The position numbers were made by a program, and so were the translations under genes. DNA of 64,000 nt, taken from assembly GCA_023376005.1 (NCBI GenBank), contig CM042147.1, forward strand, positions 122,214,351 to 122,278,350, given 5' to 3'. The notes under the pieces are model-generated. The model did no database searches. It worked only from the letters and a program-made list of their open reading frames with translations, and was not told where the DNA came from. Numbering within the stretch: position 1 is the stretch's first letter; every line of letters starts with the position of its first letter. This stretch comes from Doryteuthis pealeii. Its lineage: Eukaryota > Mollusca > Cephalopoda > Myopsida > Loliginidae. This document shows, one piece after another, positions 21,061 to 31,784 of the stretch.

Positions 21061-21900
21061 CTGCAGTTTAAGTGACTAAATTCCTACTATAAAATTTGTG
21101 GTTTGCACATTATTTGAAACTGAACTTAATTTTTAACTAAAAAGTATCTATCATAATTTTGGAGTTAAAAACATATATTTAAAATGGATTTGCAAAGGTT
21201 GTGGTATCTCTCTGTGAAAATTACGTTGAATAAAGATGGCCGCCTTTTTATTTACAACAATCCTTCTTTGTTCAATCATGGAAAAATCAAGGGACACCAC
21301 TCTACGCCTCCCCCGTCACTTTCTTGCACAGAATGTGTGCTTGAGTTGGTGCAGGCCGTATTGAAGCAAAAAACCCTTGGGGTTTAACCCACGGGGGGGG
21401 GGGCCCCATTATTTTGCCTTCTCTCTTGTGTGAAGGAATTAGGCAATACTTTAAGCAAGTAAAGAGTACTCAATATCATTAATAGAGTATTTATTGGTTT
21501 GAAAACTGTATAGACAAGAAACTGTCTGTTGCCAAGTGCCAGTGACTTCATGTGCATGCTACTTATATATTATATATGAGGAGGAGTAGGAAGAGTGCAT
21601 GTAGAGATGTGTCAGAGCACAAGCATGTGTGAGTAGGTGATCATCTACGCACTATTTTCACCACAACGCAGAGAAATACAAAGATTCAGCTCACAAAAAC
21701 AACCACATATATAAATGAATTGACATTCTGTGCATTTATTAACAGGCGCATTGTCTTGAAGAAAAGTGGCTAAGATGCTGCTTGGAAACCAATGGTAACA
21801 ATTGCACCTTAAATGTATTGTACACTATAATGAATGAATAAATACAACTCTTCCACCTGTAATCAAGCACTTTATTTTCAATTCTTCAAAAATATAAAAA
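21060..21900. other. Intron, no gene seen
   Basis: Unique-looking sequence with a G-run near 21390. Nothing recognisable. Confidence 0.5.
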
Positions 21901-21908
21901 GACTACCA

Positions 21909-21910
21909 AA

Positions 21911-21961
<51 letters not shown>

Positions 21962-21963
21962 TA
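21909..21963. repeat. (AT)n microsatellite
   Basis: TA run of about 55 bp adjoining the hammerhead-bearing inverted repeat. Confidence 0.9.
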
Positions 21964-22073
21964 TAAAAGTTAAAAGAAAGGAAATGAATCTGAAGGTATG
22001 AGTATAGATAACAAGGATATGAAACAACAACACATATGTTGTTTAAAGTGAAAACATTTTATAACATATTCAT

Positions 22074-22123
22074 AGCTGATATTGAACGCAATATTTCGAT
22101 TTATAAAAATCATCTTCAGAGCT
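22074..22123 (-). ncRNA. Hammerhead ribozyme candidate, type I
   Basis: Minus strand, in order: AGCT (stem I), CTGAAGA core, stem II GATTT pairing with AAATC, GAA, stem III ATATTG pairing with CAATAT around CGTT, C at the cleavage position, then AGCT closing stem I. All conserved core bases are present. One extra U stands between the core and stem II. Confidence 0.65.
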
Positions 22124-22233
22124 TGTTTATACTCTGTACTATCAAGAGCGGAGACGAAAGTCATATGAATTCAAGGTTTTTGTTTTGAACTCATGACTTT
22201 TGTCTCTGCTCTTAATAACACGGAGTATGAACA

Positions 22234-22282
22234 AGCTCTGAAGATGATTTTTATAAAATCGAAATATTGTTCAATATCAGCT
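22234..22282 (+). ncRNA. Hammerhead ribozyme candidate, type I (best copy)
   Basis: AGCT at 22234-22237, core CTGAAGA at 22238-22244, one extra U, a perfect 6-bp stem II (GATTTT/AAAATC, loop TAT), GAA at 22261-22263, 5-bp stem III (ATATT/AATAT, loop GTTC), cleavage nucleotide C at 22278, and AGCT at 22279-22282 closing stem I. The order core, stem II, GAAA, short stem III, UH matches type I hammerheads reported in Penelope-like elements. The extra U next to the core may weaken activity. Confidence 0.7.
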
Positions 22283-22334
22283 ATGAATATGTTATAAAAT
22301 ATTTTCACTTTAACAGTATATATATATATAAAGA

Positions 22335-22440
22335 TGATATGAAAAAACACAGATGTTGTTCAAATAAAGTTATTTATTCTGCTGATATTGCAATATTTCA
22401 ATTTAAAAAAAAAAACTTCTTCAGAGCATATGTTGTGTTA
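22335..22440 (-). mobile_element. Hammerhead-bearing element, third local copy
   Basis: Minus strand: hammerhead motif, then GAATAAATAACTTTATTTG and the family tail CATCTGTGTTTTTTCATATC, ending at a TA run (22317-22331). Confidence 0.6.
22381..22427 (-). ncRNA. Hammerhead ribozyme candidate
   Basis: Minus strand: GCT (stem I), CTGAAGA, an A/T-only weak stem II, GAA, stem III ATAT/ATAT with loop TGCA, cleavage C, AGC closing stem I. The core is conserved and stem II is eroded by a T-run. Confidence 0.55.
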
Positions 22441-22468
22441 ATAGGAAGACAATTTGAGATAATTAAAC

Positions 22469-22755
22469 GGGTCTATAGCCACCTGCCCCATATCATACAA
22501 ACCATCCGTGTAAGGCGAACGAGACCTGCCAGACACTGCTGGAGAAGCAAGGATGAACTCATAAGTAACGTTCTTCTGTTGAAGCCATCACATGGTCATG
22601 CCAGCGTGGGCTCACTGGCAAAGACATACATTAACCAGCTCTCCGCAGATACTGGATGCAGCGCAGAGAACCTCCCAGGAGCAATGAATGATAGGGAAGG
22701 TTGTCGAGAGATTGTCATGGATATCCGTGCTGCCGGCGCGACATGGCGACGATGA
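22469..22755 (+). pseudogene. RTE-like LINE 3' end, 5'-truncated
   Basis: Encodes YSHLPHIIQTIRVRRTRPA, RHCWRSKDELISNVLL, GCSAENLPGAMNDREGC and REIVMDIRAA, the C-terminal block of the LINE at 14360, ending in a stop and GATGAG. A typical 5'-truncated retrotransposition product. Confidence 0.75.
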
Positions 22756-23212
22756 GATATATAAGCTGTTTTAACAGAAATGTTGACAAATAGAAGACCT
22801 TTAAAATATCTGTTTTCTTGCAAAAAAACAATTCTAAATAGTCTTTAAAAAACTTAATTAAATTTCAACTAAATTATCAACTAAAAGTTTTAAACTTTTA
22901 GAATTGTTAATAAAATTTGAGTGTATCTATATTAGTAGACAATGAATTTCTATGTGACCTTGAAACCTGAAAAAGGTTTCTCAACCTTGATTGAAACCTC
23001 TTGGTGAAAATAAAACGTGACTCCCTGAAAAAGGTAACACGTCCCAAGGGGTTTTGTGTGATAAAGGATATTTTCAAACAAGATATTGTCTTTTAAAAAT
23101 ATTTTCATTATTATCATTAGTGTTGTTTATTTATTTAGGATTTTGGGGTTGGATTAGTCTGTCTAAATTGCTGTTATATCAGATGCCTCTTTTGATAATT
23201 TTCCCTTATTAT

Positions 23213-24135
23213 TCTCTCTCGCTCTCTCGCTCTCGCTCTCTCTCTCTCCTTTTTACTCCCACTCTTCTCTCCCTAATTTCATTTGCAGGAGCCGTGTTTT
23301 GCTAAATTTCAATATTTTTTTCTGTATTTGCATTCCCACCCCACCATCCATCTTTCTCAATCTGTGTGTGTGTCTCTCTCTCTCTCTTTCTATCTCCTGT
23401 CTGTCTGTCTCTTTCCTCTCTCCTCTCTCTTCCTCTCTTTCCTCTTTCCTCTTCCTCCCCTTTCTCCCTCTTTCTTCTCTTCTCTTTTCTCTTTCCTCTC
23501 TTTCCTCTTTCTCTTTTCCTCTTTCTCTCTTTCCTCTTCTCTCTTCTCTCTCTTAATTCTCTCTTTCTCTTTCTCTTTTCCCCTTCCTCTCTCTTTCCCC
23601 TCTCCTCTCTCTTTCCCCTCTCCTCTCTCTTTCCCCTCCCTCTCTCTTTCCCCTCTCCTCTCTCTTTCTCTTGCTCTTTCCCTCTCCTCTCTCTTTCTCT
23701 GCTCTTTTCCTCTCCTCTCTGTCTTCTCTCGCTCTTTCCCCATCTCCTCTCTTGTCTTTCTCTCGCTCTCTTCCCATCTCCTCTCTGTCTTTCTCTCGCT
23801 CTTTCCCCATCTCCTCTCTGTCTTTCCTCTCGCTCTCTTCCCCATCTCCTCTGTCTTTTCTCCGCTCTCTTCCCCATCTCCTCTCTGTCTTTCTCTCGCT
23901 CTCTTCCCATCTCCTCTCTGTCTTTCTCTGCTCTCTTCCCCATCTGTCCTCTCTCTCCCATCTCCTCTCTGTCTCTCGCTCTCTTCCCCATCTCCTCTCT
24001 GTCTTTTCTCTCGCTCTCTTCCCATCCTCTCTCTCTGTCTTTCTCTCCGCTCTCTTCCCCATCTCCTCTCTGTCTTTTCTCGCTCTCTTCCCCATCTCTT
24101 GCTCTTTTCCCCATCTCTCCCTCTCTGTTATTTTG
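23213..24135 (+). repeat. Polypyrimidine minisatellite 1
   Basis: Almost only C and T on the + strand. From about 23740 the unit is roughly 40 bp with CTCGCTCTCTTCCC and CATCTCCTCTCTGTC. Long open frames in several phases, rich in Ser/Leu/Phe or Arg/Glu, are composition artefacts. Confidence 0.9.
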
Positions 24136-24139
24136 CCTG

Positions 24140-24890
24140 CTTTAAAAAATTGTTTAAGCAAGGACCCACGGCACCTCCTTAAAAAGCAAACAACTCTCTC
24201 TCTCTCTACTTCCCACTTTTAAGAAAATCTCTCCCAAATTTTGACTGGTCTGGACCTCTCTTTTTTTTCTACCTCTAGGGACTTCCTCTTCTGTTTAATG
24301 GTTCTTTAGCTCCCTCATCTCTTACAGCCAAAGTCTGTTCCACTTCGGGGGGGGGGGGAGTTTCACCACTTGATTAAGGACAGCAAAATTATAAGAAGAC
24401 CACAGCAGCATTTATAAAGGACGACACTCCCCCCCCCCCAAGTCCTTTCTCTCATCTCTGAAAAAAGAAAAAAAAGAAAAAAGATGGTGTGTTAAACAAT
24501 TTAGAAAATAAGGTGAAGTTAACAAACAAGATTCAACCCTGTCCCTTCTCTGCTTGGGTCCGGTCTCTCTGCTTTGGTCTATCGTTTTGTGTGAGAGGGT
24601 GGTGTGGTGGTGGTGATGATGGTGGTATTGTTGCTAAGGGCAATGTGGGCAATGGCCGAGGTGTCCATATACACCTGCAGAATGTCGGCTTGTTTTTTGT
24701 TGTTGTATCTTTCGTTTCAACCCACCCACCTCCTGTTTTTCCTCACTTGTTTTATTCTATTTAGTTGTGTATCCCTGTAGTTCAGGAAACATGTTTCTCG
24801 ACCCTTATATTTTAATTTACACCCACTTCCTTTCTATCCACCACCCGTTTTAAAATTTTTATTCTTTTTATTATTTTCTTTTTCTCTCCT
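24140..24890. other. Intron between pyrimidine tracts, no gene seen
   Basis: Unique sequence with G- and C-runs (24345, 24428). Nothing recognisable. Confidence 0.5.
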
Positions 24891-26229
24891 TTCTCCCCCC
24901 GTATATTATTCTCTATTTTTCTCTTTTTCTCTTTCTCGTTTTCCTCTTTCCTTCTTTTCCTCTTTTCTCTTTCCTTCTTTTCTCTTTCCTCTTCCTCTTT
25001 CCTTCTTTTCTCTGTTTTTTCTTTCCTTCTTTCCTCTTCTTTCCTCGTTTTTTTTTCTTTCTCTCTTTATTTCATTTTTTTTCTTTCTCTCTTTATTCGT
25101 TTTTTTTTCTGTTTCTATCCAGCCCCCTCTCTTTTTCTATCCAGCCCCCTTTCTCCCTCTTTCCCTTTTTCTATCCGCCTCCTTTTTCTCACCCCTTCTC
25201 CCTCTCTCTCCTTTTTCTATCCAGCCCCCTTTCTCCCTCTCTCTCCTTTTTTATCGCAGCCCCCTTCTCCCTCTTCTCTTTTTTCTATCAGCCCCCTTTC
25301 TCCCCTCTCCCTCCTTTTTCTATCCAGCCCCTCTCCTCCTTTTTCTATCCAGCCCCCTTCTTTCTTTCTCTTCCTTTTTTCTATCCAGCCCCTCTTTCTC
25401 TCCTTTTTCTATCCAGCCCCCTTCTTTTTCCTTTTTCTATCCAGCCCCTTCTTTCTCTCCTTTTTCTATCCAGCCCCTTCTTTCTCTCCTTTTTCTATCC
25501 AGCTCCTATTCTTTCTCTCCTTTTTCTATCCAGCCCCTTCTTTCTCTCCTTTTTCTACCCTTCTTCTCTCTTTTCTACCCCCTTCTTTCTCTCCTTTTTC
25601 TACCCCTTCTTTCTCCCTTTTTCTAACCCCCTCTTTCTCTCCTTTTTTCTATCCACCCCCATCTCTCTCTTTCTCCTTTTTCTTTATCCACCCTATCTCT
25701 CTCTTTCTCCTTTTTTTCATCCACCCCCATCTCTCTCTTTCTCCTTTTTCTTTATCCACCCCCATCTCTCTCTTTCTCCTTTTTTTCATCCACCTATCTC
25801 TCTCTTTCTCCTTTTTCTTTATCACCCCCATCTCTCTCTTTCTCCTTTTTCTTTATCACCCCTACCCCACACCCTATCTCTCTCTTTCTCCTTTTTTTCA
25901 TCCACCCCTATCTCTCTCTTTCTCCCTTTTTTTTCATCCACCCCATCTCTCTTTCTCCTTTTTTTCATCCACCCCATCTTCTCTTCTCCTTTTTTTTTCA
26001 TCCACTCCCATCTCTCTTCTCCTTTTTTTTCATCCACTCCCATCTCTCTCTTTCTCCTTTTTTTTTCATCCACCCCATCTCTCTCTTTCTCCTTTTTTTT
26101 TCATCCACCCCCATCTTCTCTTTCTCACTTTCATTTTCGCTTCCCTCTTTCTCCTCTCCTATTTCTATCCCCTTTCTCTCCGCTCTCTTGCTCCTCCCTT
26201 TTATTCTCCTTTTTTTTATCTCCCTCTCA

Positions 26230-26250
<21 letters not shown>
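24890..26250 (+). repeat. Polypyrimidine minisatellite 2
   Basis: Two unit types: about 27-35 bp with CTCCTTTTTCTATCCAGCC (25100-25550), then about 33 bp with TTTCTCCTTTTT and CATCCACCCC (25630-26115). C/T on the + strand throughout. The repeated TATCCAG motif after a pyrimidine tract resembles a splice acceptor. Confidence 0.9.
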
Positions 26251-26260
<10 letters not shown>

Positions 26261-26879
26261 TCAACTCATATATTTTCTTATTCACCCTTTCTTTCTTAAC
26301 AAAAAACAACCCACACACACACACAAAATATACTCCCTTTTTTTACTCTTGTTTTTCTCTTATTTTCAAGGGAATCAGTGGAGTGTGTGTATGTTCGCAT
26401 GTTTGGTCTGGCTTCATTAAAACCCTCACAGTTGTTTGTTAAACTCCTTTGATGTTCTTCTGCTTGGTCAATTCACAGAAGCCATCACAAACCACTCCCC
26501 TTGTTTCTCTCTTTTCTTCTTTCCCCAGCTCCCTAATTGTCTGTTCGTTTGTCTGGGGAGTTGTTTTTTCCATGACTCTCAATTGTCAAGTGTATGTGGG
26601 GAACGTGTGCATTTCTTTTTCTTTCTATCCGGTATCTGCGAGTTTGTGTGTGAGAATAGATATTAAGCTTGTACTTATCTTGGTTTATGTATATACACCA
26701 ATTCTACACTAATTGTAGTGTATCTTTCTTCAAAAAAAGCCCCAGTCAAATAAAAGCTAACTACCCAATCCTCCCTTCCACCTGGAAACTATCCTCCTAG
26801 GTAATAGAACCTCTGACGAGGATGTGAATAAACTTTGAAATAAAAAAATAAATAAAAATTAGCTTTAATTTTGAGGTAG

Positions 26880-27462
26880 TTCGGCTAGGAATCACAAGGT
26901 TCCTGGTTCGATACCGGCCTTCGCCAACTCTCCTTGGGGAGATAGACTCCTTCACCGTCTGGCTGATACCGACTTTAGGCCACCCCTGTTAAAACCAGTA
27001 TGCAAATTATCCAGACTATATACTCACTAATAATGATGTGCGATACTGGTCCTCGCCAACTCAGCGTATGAGTAGCACAGGGATCTGTATGGTAAAGTAA
27101 GGAGGTGATGGTAGGTGTGGTTCTCCATCTCAGACGCTAAAAACCAATCTCCTTGGTCTAGCGCTTGTGTAAAGGGGGATAGACTCCTTCACTGTCTGGC
27201 TGATACCGACTTTAGGCCATCCCTGTTAAAACCAGTATGCAAATTATTCAGACAATATTCTCACTAATAATGGTGTGCGATACTGGTCCTCGCCAACTCA
27301 GCGTATGAGTAGCACAGGGATCTGTGCGGTAAGTGAGGAGCTGATGGTGGGTGTGGCGCTCCACCTCATACGCTAAAACAATCTCCTTGGTCTATTGCTA
27401 GTGAAAAGGGGATATACTCGCTCGCTGTCAGGCTGATACCGACTTTATGCCACCATGACGAC
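26880..27462 (+). repeat. Tandem array of SINE S1 (237-bp period)
   Basis: A partly deleted first unit has box B GGTTCCTGGTTCGATACC. Two further units begin at CGATACTGGTCCTCGCC, 27041 and 27278, with a period of 237 bp. The spacer ACCAGTATGCAAATTATnCAG links units, so the array arose by tandem duplication, not independent insertions. Confidence 0.8.
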
Positions 27463-27484
27463 TTTTTTTTTTTTAATATCTCAT

Positions 27485-27972
27485 TTACAGAAAACTATGC
27501 AATATAATCATACGGCATGGACCACTGTAGACAGATTGTCGATCATATGGCAATCTAATCTCTCTGATAAGATTAAGTGAACATTATTCAATGCTCTAGC
27601 CGTGTCAGTGCTACTGTATGGCTGCACCATTTTGACTCTAACAAAACACTTTTTTTAGAAAGCTCTAGATGGGGACTGTACAAGGATGCTATGTGCTGTC
27701 TTGAAAAAATCCTGGAACCAGCACCACACAAAGGAGCAGCTTTACAGCCACTTGCCTCCTATCTCACAAACCATCCGGGTAAGACATGTTGAACACTGCT
27801 GGAGAAGCAAGTATGTGATTATAAGTGACATTCTCCTATGAGCACCTATACATGGACACATCAGCTCTGTATAGATACTGGATGCTGTGCAGAAAACCTT
27901 GGCTGATAGGGACAGGTTGCAAAGAAGAGTCATGGAGATTTGTGCTGTTGGCATGACTTGATGATGATACAA
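27485..27972 (+). pseudogene. RTE-like LINE 3' end, 5'-truncated
   Basis: Starts in the reverse transcriptase C-terminal region (CTCTAGCCGTGTCAGTGCT, then TATGGCTGCACC). It runs through GAGCAGCTTTACAGCCACTT to a terminal TTGATGATGAT. Stops and frameshifts throughout. Confidence 0.65.
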
Positions 27973-28057
27973 ATGTGCCGTTTATAGTTGTGAGAAGAAT
28001 TAATGAGACAATTAAGTTCAGTCTTGTTTATATTGTTCATAGTATTATATCCTCTGA

Positions 28058-28115
28058 CTTTCCTCTCTCTCTCTCTCTCTCGTTTCTCGTTTCTCTCTCT
28101 CTCTTCGTTTCGCCT
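28058..28115 (+). repeat. Short CT-rich tract
   Basis: TCTC-rich run of about 60 bp on the + strand. Confidence 0.8.
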
Positions 28116-28518
28116 GTCTTGTTTATGTTGTCCACAGAATATTTTGACCAGTATATCCTCTGGCTTTCCTCCATATCTGTAAATGAAAGACCCTCGTTCT
28201 TGTCCCTTTTTTTTCTGTAGTACAAAGAAAAACTGTTTCACAAAGAAATTCCTCTTTACATGAACAAAAAAAAAATCGAGGAAGCAACAAACATGAAAAT
28301 GTCAGGGAAATTTATAAGTCAGAACAACATGGAATTCATTTCATGTCTTTTGGTGCTTAACTAAAATGAAGAGTGCAAAATGGAGTTCTGTTAAAAGATC
28401 TGAGAAAAATTCCATGTGAAGAAGAAAAAACAAAAGTTTTGTTTTAGTATACTTTTTTTTAGTGTGTGTGAAAAAACAACAACAAAGAGACCAAAATAAG
28501 AGAATGGACTAATAAATA

Positions 28519-28697
28519 CTTTGTGTGAACAATTAAGAAAAAGGTTTCGTACATTGTTTAATGGCATATCAAGCTTGGTGGGTTATTTAATGCCAAAGCC
28601 ATTTTATATTAATCAAGGCTTTGTGTGAACAATAAAGAAAAGGTTTGTTTAATGGCTTATCAACCTTTGTAGGTTATTTAAGGCCAAAGCCATTACG
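28519..28697. repeat. Tandem duplication of reversed SINE tail
   Basis: Two units start TTTGTGTGAACAAT (28520, 28619). Each contains the complement of the shared tail: TGGCATATCAAGCTTGG or TGGCTTATCAACCTTTG. Confidence 0.6.
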
Positions 28698-28719
28698 TAG
28701 AGGAAAATTAGTGGTACTA

Positions 28720-28880
28720 TTTAACCTACAGTTGGGGGATGAGGGAGGTCCATACTTTTCCCAAAGGTATTAGTTCAAAAAGTAAACGTAATAACTTAAC
28801 TGGAGTTTGAAGTTGTTTACTACGATGTCGCACAGCGCTAGGGGAAATGGTATAGACTCCCTTGTTGTCTGGTTGATATA
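28720..28880 (-). repeat. Degenerate SINE pieces (S2, S1)
   Basis: S2-like CATACTTTTCCCAAAGGTATTAG is followed by S1-like GTATAGACTCCCTTGTTGTCTGG. Confidence 0.45.
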
Positions 28881-29489
28881 ACAATAGATAACTCTGCTAA
28901 CTTATATAGTGTGTGTGTGTATAAGAGAATTTGAGGGACTCTTATAATTCCCAGTAAGCAAATAAATTCGGATGAAATAAGACGAGAACAACAATTGAAG
29001 ATAAAAAAAAACGTATTCAAAAAGGTACAAACTTGATGGCGTTTGCTGCCAGACTTATCTTTGGATGAATGTGAAGGGAGCGCTGGAACACACGGCTCGC
29101 TGGTTGACTGTCTAACACAATAAGTGACCTTTGCCAAGGAATTTAATTTAGGCGCCAATATTGTATATTGGCGATTTGCCCTCTGGTGCCGGGGGCAGAT
29201 AATTAATAATACTTTTTCCGATATGCGTATGTGTTACTTATATCTATTTATCGCCCATAAATAAGTAGATACCTAATTATCTTGTATGTACTATATTTGT
29301 GGTGTCTGACTGTCTTTCCGGAGATTCAATTGAACCAAAACCCTGTACCAAGACCAAAAAAATTTTCCGGGTAGAATTTTACGAGGAATCCAGTAGTGGT
29401 ACTTATATTTATTACTGAATTCATTTGAGCTCACTAGGGAGCAAACTACCGGTTGTAGTATTAGAAAATATGAAAACTAATAAATGTTA
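28880..29489. other. Intron, no gene seen
   Basis: A short GT run (28910) and unique AT-rich sequence. No domain or known repeat is recognised. Confidence 0.5.
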
Positions 29490-29742
29490 TTTCATTCAAG
29501 AATATTTTAAAGTCGCATGTTCAATACTTCCTAGCCAGAATGAAAACTCTGAGAAAAAAAGATGTAAAACAACATTTATATTTCCATGTTATATTCATGT
29601 TTAGTGAGATTTGTAAAACTGAAGTTTGCCTTTTAAGATATCGTTAATGTTTGGTTTGGAATTGCTACATCCAATCAAGAGAATTTCAAATGTTTATCAG
29701 TCAATTTCGTTTGATCGGTTGATTTCATATATTTCAATTTTG
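29490..29742 (-). pseudogene. hAT transposase C-terminal fragment
   Basis: Matches the elements at 29895 and 38442, e.g. GTTTGGTTTGGAATTGCTAC. On the minus strand these copies encode a hAT-type tail (AFSKLKY, LTDKHLK, GKLQFHKSH then stop). Terminal inverted repeats are absent here. Confidence 0.6.
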
Positions 29743-29743
29743 A

Positions 29744-29894
29744 GGGCACCTCACGTGGTGTAATGGTTAGCAAGCTAGATTTGCAGACCATTGTTAGTGA
29801 GTTCGATTCTCATTGGATGCCCCATACTTCTGGCCCTTTGCCACATCTATGACACATGTACAAAATGTTACTGATATCAATGTTTCCATTAAAG
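29744..29894 (+). repeat. tRNA-derived SINE S3
   Basis: tRNA-like head: box A TGGTGTAATGGTTAGCAAG, box B GTGAGTTCGATTCTCATTGG, with a tail ending CAATGTTTCCATTAAAG. It is wedged between two hAT fragments. Confidence 0.75.
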
Positions 29895-30353
29895 CAGGGA
29901 TCACCAAATTTTTTTGACAGTGGGCCGGATAATTGAAAAAATAACGAGCACGAGCCTCATTATTATTGTGTTCAATACTTGCTTGACAGAACGAAATATT
30001 TCCATGCTATATTCATGGATGAGTGGCGTAAGATGCACAAAAATAAATTTAACCAAAATATTTATTTTCAAAATCATCAAAGAACACAACATTAGCAGAA
30101 AGGTTTAGTGAGATTTGTGAAACTGAAGTTTGCCTTTCAAGATATTGTCAATGTTTGGTTTGGAATTACTACAACCAATCAAGAGAATTGCTTTCAAATG
30201 TTTATCAGTCAATTTCGTTCGATGGGTTGATCTCACAATTTCAATTTTGAAAAGGCTTGCTCGTATACATAAGTTGTTTGTTTTTAAGAAACAAATTTAA
30301 GTACTGTCGGCAGGTCGAATCTGGCCCGCGGGGCGTAGTTTGGTGACCCCATG
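29895..30353 (-). mobile_element. hAT element remnant with terminal repeats
   Basis: Termini CAGGGATCACCAAA and TTTGGTGACCCCATG are inverted repeats typical of hAT elements. The minus strand holds a decayed transposase end. No clear 8-bp duplication is seen, possibly because the flank is a SINE tail. Confidence 0.7.
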
Positions 30354-30359
30354 TTGTAG

Positions 30360-31240
30360 AAGATTCTAAAATTTAAGGTCACTGACATACAGTATGTTCT
30401 CTTGATTTGTTAATAGATAATTAATAGTCTTTAATTCCAAAGCTTCTAAATTGAGCCATTAGCCATGGTATCATCTCAGATCCTATTAAAATCCTTTTTC
30501 TGTCTTTTTGTTTTGTATCCATCCCCACCAACATCCAGCATCTTTTTTTTTTCTTCTTCAACTAGGGCTTCGGTACTTTTTGTTTTTTCTCTACCTTTTT
30601 AGTAATCTCCGTTGGGGGTAAGGCTGTAAGAAGGACGGTCCGGATGATGCTCCCTGTTATTTTGCTCACAGCTACAACCCTCATTCTCACCAGGTTAACT
30701 TCCCGTTAGAACTCAAGTGGCTATCTTCTCTTTATTTTTTATTTTTATTTTTAATTTTTTTTAAAGTTCAAGACGTGTAGGGTGGGGATAATTTATCCTT
30801 TTTTTTTTCTTTTCTTTCTTTTCTTTCTTTTTTAATTTCAATTTCATGTTTGGAATTCATTTATCTTTCTTTACTTCACATTTTCTTTTTTTTAGAATCT
30901 TCTTATTTATCTTTCAGAATATTTAGAATTTGTTATTTGCAAATTTCCAATCTGTCTCTCGTTTTTTAAATCTCGCTTTCTCTTCTTACTTTTGTTCTTT
31001 CATCTCTCCCCATCTCCTCCATCTCTCTTGTTCTCTTCCTCTCTCATTTCCCCCTCTCTCTCTTTTTGGTTCCGTTCTGTGTCGTTCCTGTTTTTCCTTC
31101 TATCTCTCGTTTCTTTCTGTCTCTCGTTTCCTTCTATCATACTTACATGGTAATCTGGGATTATTATCTACGTATTATATAAGCTTTGATAGATTGTTGG
31201 TGAATATTTGTTTTTGATTAATTTGTATTTTACAAGTAAT
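30360..31240. other. Intron, pyrimidine-rich in part, no gene seen
   Basis: Unique sequence, then a C/T-rich stretch at about 30960-31130 on the + strand. No domain recognised. Confidence 0.5.
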
Positions 31241-31403
31241 TTGAAGTTTTATTATCTATCGATGAAAATTTCTTGATTTATTTGTTCCTAATACAAATCA
31301 TGTTTTCATTCTGTATTAGGATTGTTTTCGTTATTGCTAACATTTCATTTGAAATATTATTCATATAATGGATTTCCTTTTACAAGGTCATCTAAAATTA
31401 TAG

Positions 31404-31449
<46 letters not shown>
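31404..31449. repeat. (AAT)n microsatellite
   Basis: About 15 copies of AAT. Confidence 0.95.
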
Positions 31450-31747
31450 GCAATTGAAAATTACAGTAAAAATCAATTTCAAACATACTACATATTCCCA
31501 GGTCTTATAAATGAGCAAAACCTCTTTAAAACAAATGTTTTATTGATAATTTCCGCATTTAAATCCATCGCCAAGCATCAAAAACGGAAACTGTGTGAAA
31601 AAAATATCGTAGAGGTCCTAGCGAGAATTGAACTCTTTTCATGAACAAAAAAATTGGGGTCGGGATATATGGGATCAATGAAATGCAGGTAGTAAATAAC
31701 AAAATCAGAAATTACCTTGTTGAAAGCTTTAATTAACAGAGTAAACC

Positions 31748-31784
<37 letters not shown>

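Larger units (their letters stand above)
21985..22315. mobile_element. Head-to-head pair of hammerhead-bearing elements
   Basis: Arms of about 125 bp (22046-22180 and 22190-22313) are inverted copies sharing GCTCTGAAGATGATTTTTAT and CAGCTATGAATATGTTATAA. Each arm holds one hammerhead-like motif (22074-22123 minus, 22234-22282 plus). The outer flank on the left carries the family tail (reverse of TGTGTTGTTGTTTCATATC). The pair would fold into a long RNA hairpin. Confidence 0.7.

Noticed and set aside
23283..24182. Open frames of up to 299 codons on both strands
   Set aside because: Overlapping in many phases with Ser/Leu/Phe or Arg/Glu/Lys monotony. They are products of a C/T minisatellite.
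26808..26845. Hammerhead-like CTGACGAGG...GAAA
   Set aside because: No stem II between the two core parts.
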